From: a virus
Direction: 5' to 3' (one strand)
Length of the DNA: 64,000 nucleotides
Virus record (IMG/VR): IMGVR_UViG_3300042463_000890
Location: 22,649 to 86,648 of that record
Part shown: one piece after another, positions 8,909 to 16,024 of the stretch
Layout: every line of letters starts with the position of its first letter
Numbering within the stretch: the stretch's first letter is position 1
The notes under the pieces: model-generated
The model's database searches: none
What the model was told of the DNA's origin: nothing
Seen by the model: only the letters and a program-made list of their open reading frames with translations
Program-made: the position numbers and the translations under genes

Positions 8909-9673
8909 TCAGAAGAAAGGGCGAAAAAATTCAGCCCCAAAGGTAATCTCGAAAGATACCAATTCTCCTGACGGGGCTATAACTTGTCTTCTTAAGTCTA
9001 AAGAGATTTGATTTTCTCTCATAAAATTTCGAATGTGTTTAGAATCCATAATTGGTAACGATGCAACAAATTGAGCGATATGTCCTCTATCTGAATTACC
9101 GTCAACTTCTTGGATTTGTCTTTCTAATCTCCATGTTATTTTTGGAGCAACTCTACCAACGGGATATTGTTCTACCATTTTTTCAATATCCATAATTTCA
9201 CCATAAGTTAATGGTTTCAATTTAACTGTTGAGCCACTTCTTGGTAGTTTAGTAGTAAATAATCCGTTCTCATCAGGTGCGTTTGGAATACGTTTAATAT
9301 TTAACTCATCCAAAAGGATTTCGGTATCAAACGGTTTACCTGTTTTTGGGTCGGTAACTGATATTTTATATTCAGGCCCAAATGAAGTATTTCGTAAAAA
9401 TATGAGAATCGCTTCAATATCCCCTTCAAGCATTTCATCAGGTCTGATGTCGTGTTCGTATATTTTGTTTCTTAATAATGATAGTACTATATTTGTAGAT
9501 GAGCCAGGTTGTGACGCAACTGATACTAAAAAGTTTTCATCATTAGCGGTTAAATAACCAACTTTAACTGATTTCTTTTTTGATTTATAAAAAATACCCC
9601 CTGTTGGTAATTGTACCACATCATGTGGTAAATTAAAATTTTCTTGTCCTACGGTATATGCGTTTTGTTCCAT
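8909..9673 (-). CDS. 26: T4 gp26-like baseplate/tail assembly chaperone
   Basis: This 254-residue protein matches the T4_baseplate (gp26-like) family. It has a start LPTGGIFY, then VKVGYLTANDENFL, a helical ILSLLRNKIYEHDIRP-like stretch, the strongly family-typical ILIFLRNTSFGPEYKISV, a target-binding-like strand DTEILLDELNIK, and TVKLKPLTYGEIMDIEKM. In T4 gp26 acts in hub assembly, and the family is regarded as the chaperone equivalent for the tape measure. The gene lies directly before the tape measure, separated only by the frameshift extension ORF. It ends at TGA 8911-8909, and a slippery TTTTTT lies just before. No strict TATTTAT copy precedes it; the nearest is a degenerate TTTTTATAATA near 9700. 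Confidence 0.72.
   Translation of the reverse strand: MEQNAYTVGQENFNLPHDVVQLPTGGIFYKSKKKSVKVGYLTANDENFLVSVASQPGSSTNIVLSLLRNKIYEHDIRPDEMLEGDIEAILIFLRNTSFGPEYKISVTDPKTGKPFDTEILLDELNIKRIPNAPDENGLFTTKLPRSGSTVKLKPLTYGEIMDIEKMVEQYPVGRVAPKITWRLERQIQEVDGNSDRGHIAQFVASLPIMDSKHIRNFMRENQISLDLRRQVIAPSGELVSFEITFGAEFFRPFF
8921..8932 (-). promoter_or_regulatory. Candidate programmed frameshift site in the chaperone gene
   Basis: The minus strand reads GAA TTT TTT CGC, four codons before the TGA at 8911-8909. A +1 slip of the Phe tRNA from TTT to TTC is free of mismatch, and it would be favoured by the following CGC, an arginine codon that looks uncommon in this AT-rich window. It joins the gp26-like frame to the downstream 35-codon ORF. 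A -2 slip on the T6 run gives the same frame. Confidence 0.4.
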
Positions 9674-9709
9674 GTTTTTCTTTTAAAAATAATTTGACTA
9701 TTATAAAAA

Positions 9710-9838
9710 TCAATCTTTCTTTTTAGAATCTGATTGTTTATTATTTTTTTTCTTTTTTTTATGTCTATTGTCAAACTCTTCTTTAGTTTCAAATATTTTA
9801 CCACAAGTTTGACATGTATATCCTGTTAAGTTTTCCAT
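9710..9838 (-). CDS. Small zinc-finger-like basic protein
   Basis: A 42-codon frame starting MENLTGYTCQTCGKIF contains a C-x2-C pair (C9, C12), then a ...KEEFDNRH stretch with His26, as in the first three ligands of a C2H2 finger. The second His is absent and is replaced by a run of five lysines. The tail (KKKKKNNKQSDSKKKD) is highly basic, suggesting nucleic-acid binding. The gene sits between the tail tube terminator and the gp26-like gene, with no strong promoter of its own visible. Length, composition and clean placement in a gap support it as real. Function is unknown and metal binding is inferred. Confidence 0.6.
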   Translation of the reverse strand: MENLTGYTCQTCGKIFETKEEFDNRHKKKKKNNKQSDSKKKD

Positions 9839-9853
9839 AATTATATAATAAAA

Positions 9854-9881
9854 AAAGTTCCACGTTTGTACATGGAACTTT
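9854..9881 (-). terminator. Rho-independent terminator after the tail tube gene
   Basis: A perfect 9-bp stem (AAAGTTCCA / TGGAACTTT) with a 10-base loop is followed, on the minus strand, by a further TTT run leading into ATTATAT. It lies 24 bases after the tail tube stop codon, so it should end the abundant tube transcript before the zinc-finger-like gene. Confidence 0.75.
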
Positions 9882-9904
9882 AAATTTTATGTTAATTCTA
9901 AATT

Positions 9905-10393
9905 TTAGTATACTAATACACAACGGTCCATCTGAAGTGTTGCAGAAATTGTTGCAATACCATCGGTTGAATATCCTAAAGAGTCAAAGTTAACTGAAGT
10001 TAAAAATGTCCCTTCAATAATCCATTTTTCAACAACAACACCTGTTGGGTCTAACATTTCAAGGTCCACATTCTTTTTATAACCCGCAGCGTAACCCATA
10101 CGACCTGTTACAGATTCCGCACATAAACGAACCCACTCCATAAGAGCTTGTGATGCTGAAGGACCAATAGGGTCACGGAATTTAACGTTAATAGGATTCC
10201 ATTTAAATCTACCAGCAACATATGTCGAGGTATTTAAAAACGGTATCTCTGTAGCGTTAACTGTGATTGACGGTCTAGCGGCGGTTTCTACAAACCATTC
10301 ATTGATACCCAATGTAGATGGAAATCTCATGATGAACCTGTTCTGTCTTTTAGGTTCATAAGGTATCGGCATTTTCATTAATAAATCAGCCAT
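9905..10393 (-). CDS. 19: Tail tube protein, T4 gp19-like
   Basis: A 162-residue protein of the T4 gp19 tube family. It begins with PKRQNRFIMRFPSTLGIN, the conserved N-terminal strand that lies inside the tube. This is followed by ETAARPSITVNATEIPFLN and the family-typical KFRDPIGPSASQALMEWVR stretch. The C-terminal half (DLEMLDPTGVVVEKWIIEG, then FLTSVNFDSLGYSTDG, then ATLQMDRCVL) completes the two-sheet tube fold. The length equals T4 gp19 (163). It stacks as hexamers to make the inner tube that is driven into the host on contraction. The gene has its own TATTTAT promoter and its own terminator, consistent with very high late expression. Confidence 0.9.
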   Translation of the reverse strand: MADLLMKMPIPYEPKRQNRFIMRFPSTLGINEWFVETAARPSITVNATEIPFLNTSTYVAGRFKWNPINVKFRDPIGPSASQALMEWVRLCAESVTGRMGYAAGYKKNVDLEMLDPTGVVVEKWIIEGTFLTSVNFDSLGYSTDGIATISATLQMDRCVLVY

Positions 10394-10427
10394 TTTGTTG
10401 TATTTTTTTTTCTTCTTTTATTTTATT

Positions 10428-10434
10428 ATAAATA
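10428..10434 (-). promoter_or_regulatory. Putative late promoter element TATTTAT for the tail tube gene
   Basis: Minus-strand reading is GATATTTATAATAAAATA, 34 bases before the ATG at 10393. This is one of the best matches to the extended motif TATTTATAATAAAA. Confidence 0.6.
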
Positions 10435-10501
10435 TCCCCAAGTAAAATTTTTCTCTTTACTTTTGGTTTTTTAATTTTAATCTTCCATTATAAGTATCTA
10501 G

Positions 10502-11320
10502 TTAATATAATTTTTTCTTTCCTCCAGCAGTTGAATAAGTTTTAAGTATCGGTTCTTTTTCAAAATGTTGTTTCATTTTTTCTAAATTTCTAACATCATC
10601 ATCTGAAAATCCAATTGTAGGTAAGAAATTATTAGATACTTTGTTCTTTAAAAAAGCTTTCTTTTGAAGGTGGGAAGCCATATCTCTAACATACGAAATA
10701 AATTCTTTCATCGCTTTAACTTTACCTTCTTCAGGATTTGTTGCAGAACCTTCTCCATAACTTACAGGGTAAAATTTACACATATCTAAATACTCTCTAA
10801 TCATTTCTCTTGGGGAAGACTCCTCTTCGTCCGTTAAATTTCTATATTTTGTTAAATTTTTAACCAACTCCTTTGCAGATATCCCTCCTGTATTTGAGAC
10901 AATTAAATTATAAACTGCCTCTTTTAATACATTTGGTGTATGTCCTCTTGCAGTGATTATGGAAAAAATAGACCCGTTATTTATCGCCTCCACAAAATCA
11001 TCCCATGCAGGTCCTTGCTTTGCCGTCAAAGAATCTACAATAAATTGTTTATCTCCTTTAACCCCAAAATATCTAAACGGTTCTTCTGCAAAACCTACTA
11101 TGGTATGACCTTCATACTCAAATGGTTCTTTACCTATTTCAGTTCTATATTCCGCAAAGTCTTCTGTTGACATACCAACTTCATTACCACCTTCGTCTTT
11201 AAGGATTATCTTTGTTGGCATAACCATAATATTATCATCCCAGTCGAATGAATAATATTTCATGTCAGGAGTACCCTCCTCATCAATTCCCTCTTTAAAA
11301 ATTCTTCTATTAACTTTCAT
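10502..11320 (-). CDS. HAD-superfamily hydrolase-like protein encoded between tail tube and sheath
   Basis: This 272-residue protein carries the HAD phosphohydrolase signature. Motif I is YYSFDWDDNIMVMPT (D-x-D), motif II is SIFSIITARGHTPNVL (Thr), a conserved Lys may be KVKAMKEF, and motif IV is PTIGFSDDDVRNLEKM (the acidic DDD). A cap-like insertion lies between motif I and II (GKEPFEYEGHTIVGF...). HAD enzymes usually dephosphorylate small molecules, nucleic-acid ends or proteins, and the substrate here is unknown. The gene is flanked by a hairpin after the sheath gene upstream and the tail tube downstream, an unusual place for an enzyme. There is no TATTTAT element of its own, so it may depend on read-through from the sheath. 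Confidence 0.65.
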   Translation of the reverse strand: MKVNRRIFKEGIDEEGTPDMKYYSFDWDDNIMVMPTKIILKDEGGNEVGMSTEDFAEYRTEIGKEPFEYEGHTIVGFAEEPFRYFGVKGDKQFIVDSLTAKQGPAWDDFVEAINNGSIFSIITARGHTPNVLKEAVYNLIVSNTGGISAKELVKNLTKYRNLTDEEESSPREMIREYLDMCKFYPVSYGEGSATNPEEGKVKAMKEFISYVRDMASHLQKKAFLKNKVSNNFLPTIGFSDDDVRNLEKMKQHFEKEPILKTYSTAGGKKKLY

Positions 11321-11336
11321 ATAATTAAATGGCTAA

Positions 11337-11360
11337 AAGGTGGGGAATAAACCCCACCTT
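11337..11360 (-). terminator. Hairpin terminator after the tail sheath gene
   Basis: A perfect 9-bp GC-rich stem (AAGGTGGGG / CCCCACCTT) with a 6-base loop lies 11 bases after the sheath stop codon. On the minus strand it is followed by only a short T run (CCTTTTAG), so termination may be partial and let some transcripts enter the HAD-like gene. On the plus strand it is followed by ATTTTTTG. Confidence 0.65.
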
Positions 11361-11370
11361 ATTTTTTGTT

Positions 11371-14300
11371 TTAGATATTTTCAAACGACGCTCCTGTTGG
11401 AGTAATGTAGAATGTGATATCAATGAATTCAAGTGACTTAGTTGGTTTGATGTAAATCTTACCTGTCATTTGGTTTCTATCTAAGTCAGCAGCATCTGAA
11501 GAAACTGTTACACGGAAATCGTATACCCCTCTGTCTCTTCTAATTGCGTCTAAGATAGGATTCACCGCATTTAAGAAGTCTTGTCTTACTTTCTCGTCAT
11601 TCTGTTCGAATAGTAATCTTACAGAAACCGCTGAAATCAACTTACGAGCTTGTAGTAACAATCTTCTAACGTTTATTCTGTCAAGTGCAGACTCTCTAAT
11701 CTGTAAAGTTTTGTTACCCCAAATAACCGTACCAACATCAGAGAAAGTAGCGATTGGGTTAAGTCTACCTTTATATAGAGTATCTCTATCTTCTTGAGTT
11801 AACTTCTTACGTGCTTTAATTGCGTTTACTATACCACGAGTGTAACCCGCTGATGCGAACCATGGGAAAGCGATATTATCTGTTAACGCTAAGTTTCTAC
11901 AAACTTCAGCAGTTGCTGGAATGTAAATCTGAGTGTTATTTACAGTATCACGAGTTAGAACCCAAGGGTAGTAAGTACATGTATAGTTAGAATCGATTCC
12001 CGCAGTTTCTAAGTTGTCAACCGCTTCTTGAGGATAAATCAAGTCTAATTGGTCACCTGTTTGAGGTACAAACATATTGTAGTCAGGTGTAGTACAGATG
12101 TACAAGGAATCCGCTCTATCGTTTTCAACCATGTCAATCGCGGTACCTACCAATCCTGGATGATTTAAATAATCAATACCTGGTGTTACAAATACGTTAA
12201 TATTAACCGCTTCAGGATTAGCAAAAGTTCTTTGTCCTAATAAGTATGCGTAGTAGTCAGTGTTTGCCCAATCTTGAGTATTGTCACCAACTGTGATTTG
12301 TTTAAACGCTCCCCACCCTGATGCAGTTGGGTATCTAAACGAAGGACACGCTCCTTTTAAATAACCTGACCTACCTAGAACAAAACGGTCTTGGTTGGTT
12401 CTATATTCTCTGTAAATATCCCAACCGTCAAAACCTCCTGAACATAAGAATGAGAACTTACGTGCGAATAATCTATAGTATTGGTTAGTTTCATCTTCAG
12501 GGTCTTGAGTAAATTCAGATGCTCCAACAAAGAATGCTGGTGTTCCACTTGTACTAAATGCTCCTGAAATTGTAATTCCACTTGCGTTTTTATCCATGTG
12601 GTAACCTCTAGTTTTGTATGCCCATTCATCACCTGAAACATCAGTACAAACATCCAATGGTAATTGTTTACCTTTATAAGTGTAAAAATCAACGTCAAAA
12701 CCAATAGTGTCAGAAATACCCAAATATGTTCTTCTCACATTATCTCCTGCACTTCTTACGATATCGTCCGCTCCTGAAGATAAACCAAATGGTGGGTTAT
12801 AAACAACCTCACCTGGGAAGTCATATTTAGTTTTGTATATTGGGAATGGAGGTCTAAGACCTGCGTATTCTCTAAATGCGTAACCTTGGAATCCACAAGG
12901 TAATGCGTCTACAGGAGCGTCAGGATTAAGTTCCAACATTATAAATTTAGAGTTTAATTCATATTCACCGTCTACTGAACCAACTTTTTTACCAACGAAA
13001 TTGTTGTTACTTGGGTCAAGTGAACAGTTAGTGAATTTTTCTAATACTGTAGGTGCTGAATCAGAGTCAAAGAAATCTCTAACAAATAAATCAAATGTTC
13101 CGTTTCCAAATGAAATGTTAGCAATTGAAATCTTAACCTCGATATTAGCCGCGTCACCGTCAGCGATTGTTGTTACTTTGAACAGGTTGTAAACTTTATT
13201 ACCTCTAAGTTCAGATACAACCCAAGGTGACATAGGTGATTGATATTTTTCAAGGTACCACGCGATTGATGTAGGGTCATTACCTTGTCTTGCGTCAGGT
13301 AAAGCGGTTAAACTACAATTTAATCCTCTAATGTATCCTTTTCTCCATGCGTAATTTAATAACGCTTGGAACCTTTCTTCGACAAATAAAGGAACTTCTC
13401 TTCTTGGTTTTGCGAAGTTAGATGCTCCAAACACTTTAGAAAGATATTTAGGGTCTGAGTTTTGGAATGATGTTTCAAAGAAGAAACTTTGACCATCATT
13501 ATTAGTTACGTTTAGACCAAAAGTTGCATATGGGTTTTTAGTAACCGCACTATAACCATTTGTACAATCCATTGATACGTCAGTTAATCCTGTAACTTCG
13601 TATACCGCTCCGTCATCAGAAGAATACGTTGCCAATCCTCTTGAACGGAATGTTGCGATTACTAAATCGTCATAGTCAGTGTAAGCAACACCATCAAACA
13701 CATATAATGTACCAATCAATTTACCTGTGTAACAATTTACAGGAACAGGTGAAGGTGTTGGTGTTACATTAGGAAGTGGTGTTGGAGATATACATGGATT
13801 AACAGGTGATGGTGAAGGTGTTGGTGTGGTTAATGGTACTGTTGTTGTAGTTGTAACAGGTACAGGTTGTAAATCTGATACAACACTAAAGAATGAGAAT
13901 CCACTATAAATTGCGTTTCCTAAGTTATCAAAAGTTGCATAATACCATGGGTCGTTTTGAGATGCACAATAATTAATCTCAGAAGCGTTAACGTTCTCAA
14001 CACCGAATACGTTAGTTTCCGCGGTAAATGTTGTTGACAACGCACTATAAACATCTCCTGAAATTGGTCCGTAGTAGTAAATAGAAGTTGCCTCTGTAGA
14101 TGGAGTTCTTAACACATCAAAAATTTGATTAATCATATTTTCATATAATGTAGAAGTACTACCATCAAAATTCTCATATGGTAAATATAATTTTTCTAAA
14201 AGGTAATCAGGAATGTCTGCAGTGTCTAAGACAATGGTCGATGAATTATTTGTACATCCTGTAAAGTCAATTGCATAATCTATAGTTAGATATTCATCAC

Positions 14301-14703
14301 ATTGTTCAACACAGTTTACAGTGGTGCTAGACAAACAATAAAAATCAACCGTACTACAGTCAACGTTAGCCTTTGTACTTATAGACCAAGAAGGTCCAGC
14401 GTCGTAACCCGAAAGTCCTAAAACTCTAGTTACAAACAACTGATTAGATTGTTGTAAATATGATTTAGCAATGTATGCCGCCTCATACTTAGGAATTTGG
14501 GTGTTTATGAATTTCTCTGGAGACGTTCCTCCAAAATATGTAGAGAATTCATCAAAGTTTCTAATAAAAATAGGTTCAAATGCAGGTCCTTTAATTGTTT
14601 CACCCACAATACCTAAAGTAGTAACCCCAACGCTTTGGGCTACGAAACTTAAATCTACTTCTGATGTATATACCCCAGGGGATACGAATACTTTGTTTGC
14701 CAT
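11371..14703 (-). CDS. 18: Tail sheath protein, T4 gp18-like, greatly enlarged
   Basis: A 1110-residue contractile sheath subunit; T4 gp18 has 659. The N-terminus VFVSPGVYTSEVDLSF and GTSPEKF are sheath-typical. The C-terminal third carries the conserved core: TYYPWVLTRDTVNNTQIYIP, NIAFPWFASAGYTRG, KARKKLTQEDRDTLY, GTVIWGNKTLQ, NVRRLLLQARKLISA, and a closing KSLEFIDITFYITPTGASF. The extra mass lies in the middle, including Cys-rich stretches at roughly residues 110-260 and a Thr/Pro linker (TTTTTVPLTTPTPSPSP) near residues 285-320. Such insertions project outward in sheath structures. The subunit contracts to drive the tube through the envelope. Promoter element at 14743-14749; hairpin terminator downstream. 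Confidence 0.9.
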   Translation of the reverse strand: MANKVFVSPGVYTSEVDLSFVAQSVGVTTLGIVGETIKGPAFEPIFIRNFDEFSTYFGGTSPEKFINTQIPKYEAAYIAKSYLQQSNQLFVTRVLGLSGYDAGPSWSISTKANVDCSTVDFYCLSSTTVNCVEQCDEYLTIDYAIDFTGCTNNSSTIVLDTADIPDYLLEKLYLPYENFDGSTSTLYENMINQIFDVLRTPSTEATSIYYYGPISGDVYSALSTTFTAETNVFGVENVNASEINYCASQNDPWYYATFDNLGNAIYSGFSFFSVVSDLQPVPVTTTTTVPLTTPTPSPSPVNPCISPTPLPNVTPTPSPVPVNCYTGKLIGTLYVFDGVAYTDYDDLVIATFRSRGLATYSSDDGAVYEVTGLTDVSMDCTNGYSAVTKNPYATFGLNVTNNDGQSFFFETSFQNSDPKYLSKVFGASNFAKPRREVPLFVEERFQALLNYAWRKGYIRGLNCSLTALPDARQGNDPTSIAWYLEKYQSPMSPWVVSELRGNKVYNLFKVTTIADGDAANIEVKISIANISFGNGTFDLFVRDFFDSDSAPTVLEKFTNCSLDPSNNNFVGKKVGSVDGEYELNSKFIMLELNPDAPVDALPCGFQGYAFREYAGLRPPFPIYKTKYDFPGEVVYNPPFGLSSGADDIVRSAGDNVRRTYLGISDTIGFDVDFYTYKGKQLPLDVCTDVSGDEWAYKTRGYHMDKNASGITISGAFSTSGTPAFFVGASEFTQDPEDETNQYYRLFARKFSFLCSGGFDGWDIYREYRTNQDRFVLGRSGYLKGACPSFRYPTASGWGAFKQITVGDNTQDWANTDYYAYLLGQRTFANPEAVNINVFVTPGIDYLNHPGLVGTAIDMVENDRADSLYICTTPDYNMFVPQTGDQLDLIYPQEAVDNLETAGIDSNYTCTYYPWVLTRDTVNNTQIYIPATAEVCRNLALTDNIAFPWFASAGYTRGIVNAIKARKKLTQEDRDTLYKGRLNPIATFSDVGTVIWGNKTLQIRESALDRINVRRLLLQARKLISAVSVRLLFEQNDEKVRQDFLNAVNPILDAIRRDRGVYDFRVTVSSDAADLDRNQMTGKIYIKPTKSLEFIDITFYITPTGASFENI

Positions 14704-14742
14704 TATTAATTTCTTTTTTTAGCTATTGATTTATTTTTATTG

Positions 14743-14749
14743 ATAAATA
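14743..14749 (-). promoter_or_regulatory. Putative late promoter element TATTTAT for the sheath gene
   Basis: Minus-strand reading is AATATTTATCAATAAAAATA, 39 bases before the ATG at 14703. It belongs to the window-wide set and precedes one of the most abundant virion proteins. Confidence 0.55.
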
Positions 14750-14786
14750 TTAGATAAAAAACCAAAATACTTTACTTTGTAGTAAC

Positions 14787-14793
14787 TATTTAT
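14787..14793 (+). promoter_or_regulatory. Putative late promoter element TATTTAT for the ribbon-helix-helix gene
   Basis: The plus strand reads AACTATTTATAAATTGGG, 35 bases before the ATG at 14829. A hairpin leader follows immediately. It lies back to back with the sheath promoter on the other strand. Confidence 0.4.
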
Positions 14794-14799
14794 AAATTG

Positions 14800-14828
14800 G
14801 GTAGAATAAATTCTGCCTTTTTTCTACC
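14800..14828 (+). promoter_or_regulatory. Two-state hairpin leader (attenuator-like) before the ribbon-helix-helix gene
   Basis: GGTAGAA at 14800-14806 can pair with TTCTGCC at 14811-14817 (one G-T pair), giving a hairpin followed by six T's, a terminator shape. It can instead pair perfectly with TTCTACC at 14822-14828, which directly abuts the ATG. The two folds exclude each other, as in attenuators. This is seen in sequence; regulation is inferred. Confidence 0.4.
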
Positions 14829-14990
14829 ATGTCTGACAATAAGAAAATAAAGAATTTAAAGATATCAGTTGAGGTTCACGATATACTTAAAAAATATTGT
14901 GATAAAAAGGGAGTAAAGATGTATAGGTTTTTAGAAAAACTTATAACTGATAAATGTAAAGAAAAACCTGATATATACGGGGAGAATTAA
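14829..14990 (+). CDS. Small ribbon-helix-helix (Arc/MetJ-type) regulator-like protein
   Basis: A 53-codon frame, MSDNKKIKNLKISVEVHD followed by ILKKYCDKKGVKMYRFLEKLITDKC, has the ribbon-helix-helix pattern. A short strand (KNLKISVEV) supplies alternate residues for the DNA major groove, and two amphipathic helices with a G-V turn follow. Such proteins bind operators as dimers. It is the only plus-strand gene within the 18-kb minus-strand virion block and overlaps the end of the convergent gp15-like gene by four bases. Its promoter region overlaps that of the sheath gene, so it could regulate sheath transcription or itself. Assignment of the fold is good; the target is unknown. Confidence 0.65.
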   Translation: MSDNKKIKNLKISVEVHDILKKYCDKKGVKMYRFLEKLITDKCKEKPDIYGEN

Positions 14991-16024
14991 ATTAGATTAA
15001 TAAACAACTCTAATTTAGACTCTAAAACATCGTCATTTTTTTCTATTATAATTTTTAACACATCGTTTGTGTTAATTTGAATTTCACTAACATCTGAACC
15101 ATAATAATCGTTGTTAATATAAACATCAAAAGTATTAATATTTTCACTTAACCCGACAAGGATATTCGCGGTATAATTAAATAATTGAGACAAGGTTGTA
15201 TTACCAATAACAAAAATTAAATTTTCAGTAAAACTTGATGGGTCATCATCTTTTTTAACTTTTCTTTTTGTTGTTCTAGTATCAACTTCCACAACTTGTA
15301 GTAGTCTATTTATTGCAGGAGACACCTCAAATTCATCTTCATCAATTAAAAACCCTAACATAGTAAATTCATAACTTTGGATATAATATTTTCTTTTCTC
15401 AGCATCTAAAACAGATTCATCAGAAATATTATTCATAACTATTGGGATATAATGTCCTTTAATTACTTGATAGGCTTGTCTTGATGAAAATTTCTCTAAA
15501 ACAATTTTATTAAACTTATTTAATTCCCTCATTCTGTTACAAAGTATTTTAACTTGATAAGTAATATCGACAGGAACAGGTTGAGGTATTTTATATATGT
15601 CCATACCATGTCTATTACCATCCCATGTAGGAACTTGAGCATAAAAATATTGTCTTCTATTTGGTATGGTATATAATAAAGACGGGTTTGTACCATACTT
15701 AACTTCGGGAACTCTTACCGTTGTAATAAAAGGTAATTCAACATTTTTGTCTAAATTTTGTATATCCCAAGTTTCAGTAAACTGAGACCAATTTTGAGTT
15801 GTAACAATTATATCTATAGTCGGGACTGTTTTCCCTTCAACACTTAGTTTTAACTCGTCTTTTACAAAATCTAAAAACCCCCTATCCAAATCAGCGTGTA
15901 AAATAGATTTTGGCAGATATGTACCATCTTTATTAATTTTTTCAACTAATTCTTCCCTTCTAGGTAAAAGAGTTTTAGATGAGGTTAAAGGTATATTCTT
16001 TTTTATTTTTTTTGGTAATGGCAT
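14987..16024 (-). CDS. 15: Putative tail sheath stabiliser / tail completion protein, T4 gp15-like
   Basis: A 345-residue protein that matches the overall pattern of gp15-like tail completion proteins. It has a central strand pair PVDITYQVKILCNRMRELNK, where the family has an ITYELSIFTRYEDD-type segment. Next comes a helix NKIVLEKFSSRQAY, then HYIPIVMNNISDESVLDAE and YYIQSYEFTMLGFLIDEDEF, matching the conserved R-x2-E-x-S-x-T-F-E-x-x-G-W/F pattern. T4 gp15 caps the tail tube and sheath and joins the tail to the head. The C-terminal 80 residues form an extra beta-rich domain not expected in gp15. Placement upstream of the sheath and beside neck genes supports the call, which stays moderate. 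Confidence 0.5.
   Translation of the reverse strand: MPLPKKIKKNIPLTSSKTLLPRREELVEKINKDGTYLPKSILHADLDRGFLDFVKDELKLSVEGKTVPTIDIIVTTQNWSQFTETWDIQNLDKNVELPFITTVRVPEVKYGTNPSLLYTIPNRRQYFYAQVPTWDGNRHGMDIYKIPQPVPVDITYQVKILCNRMRELNKFNKIVLEKFSSRQAYQVIKGHYIPIVMNNISDESVLDAEKRKYYIQSYEFTMLGFLIDEDEFEVSPAINRLLQVVEVDTRTTKRKVKKDDDPSSFTENLIFVIGNTTLSQLFNYTANILVGLSENINTFDVYINNDYYGSDVSEIQINTNDVLKIIIEKNDDVLESKLELFINLI

Noticed and set aside
9690-9712. Late promoter for the gp26-like gene (TTTTTATAATA on the minus strand)
   Set aside because: It has a mismatch in the TATTTAT core and overlaps the end of the zinc-finger-like gene; kept only as a degenerate match.
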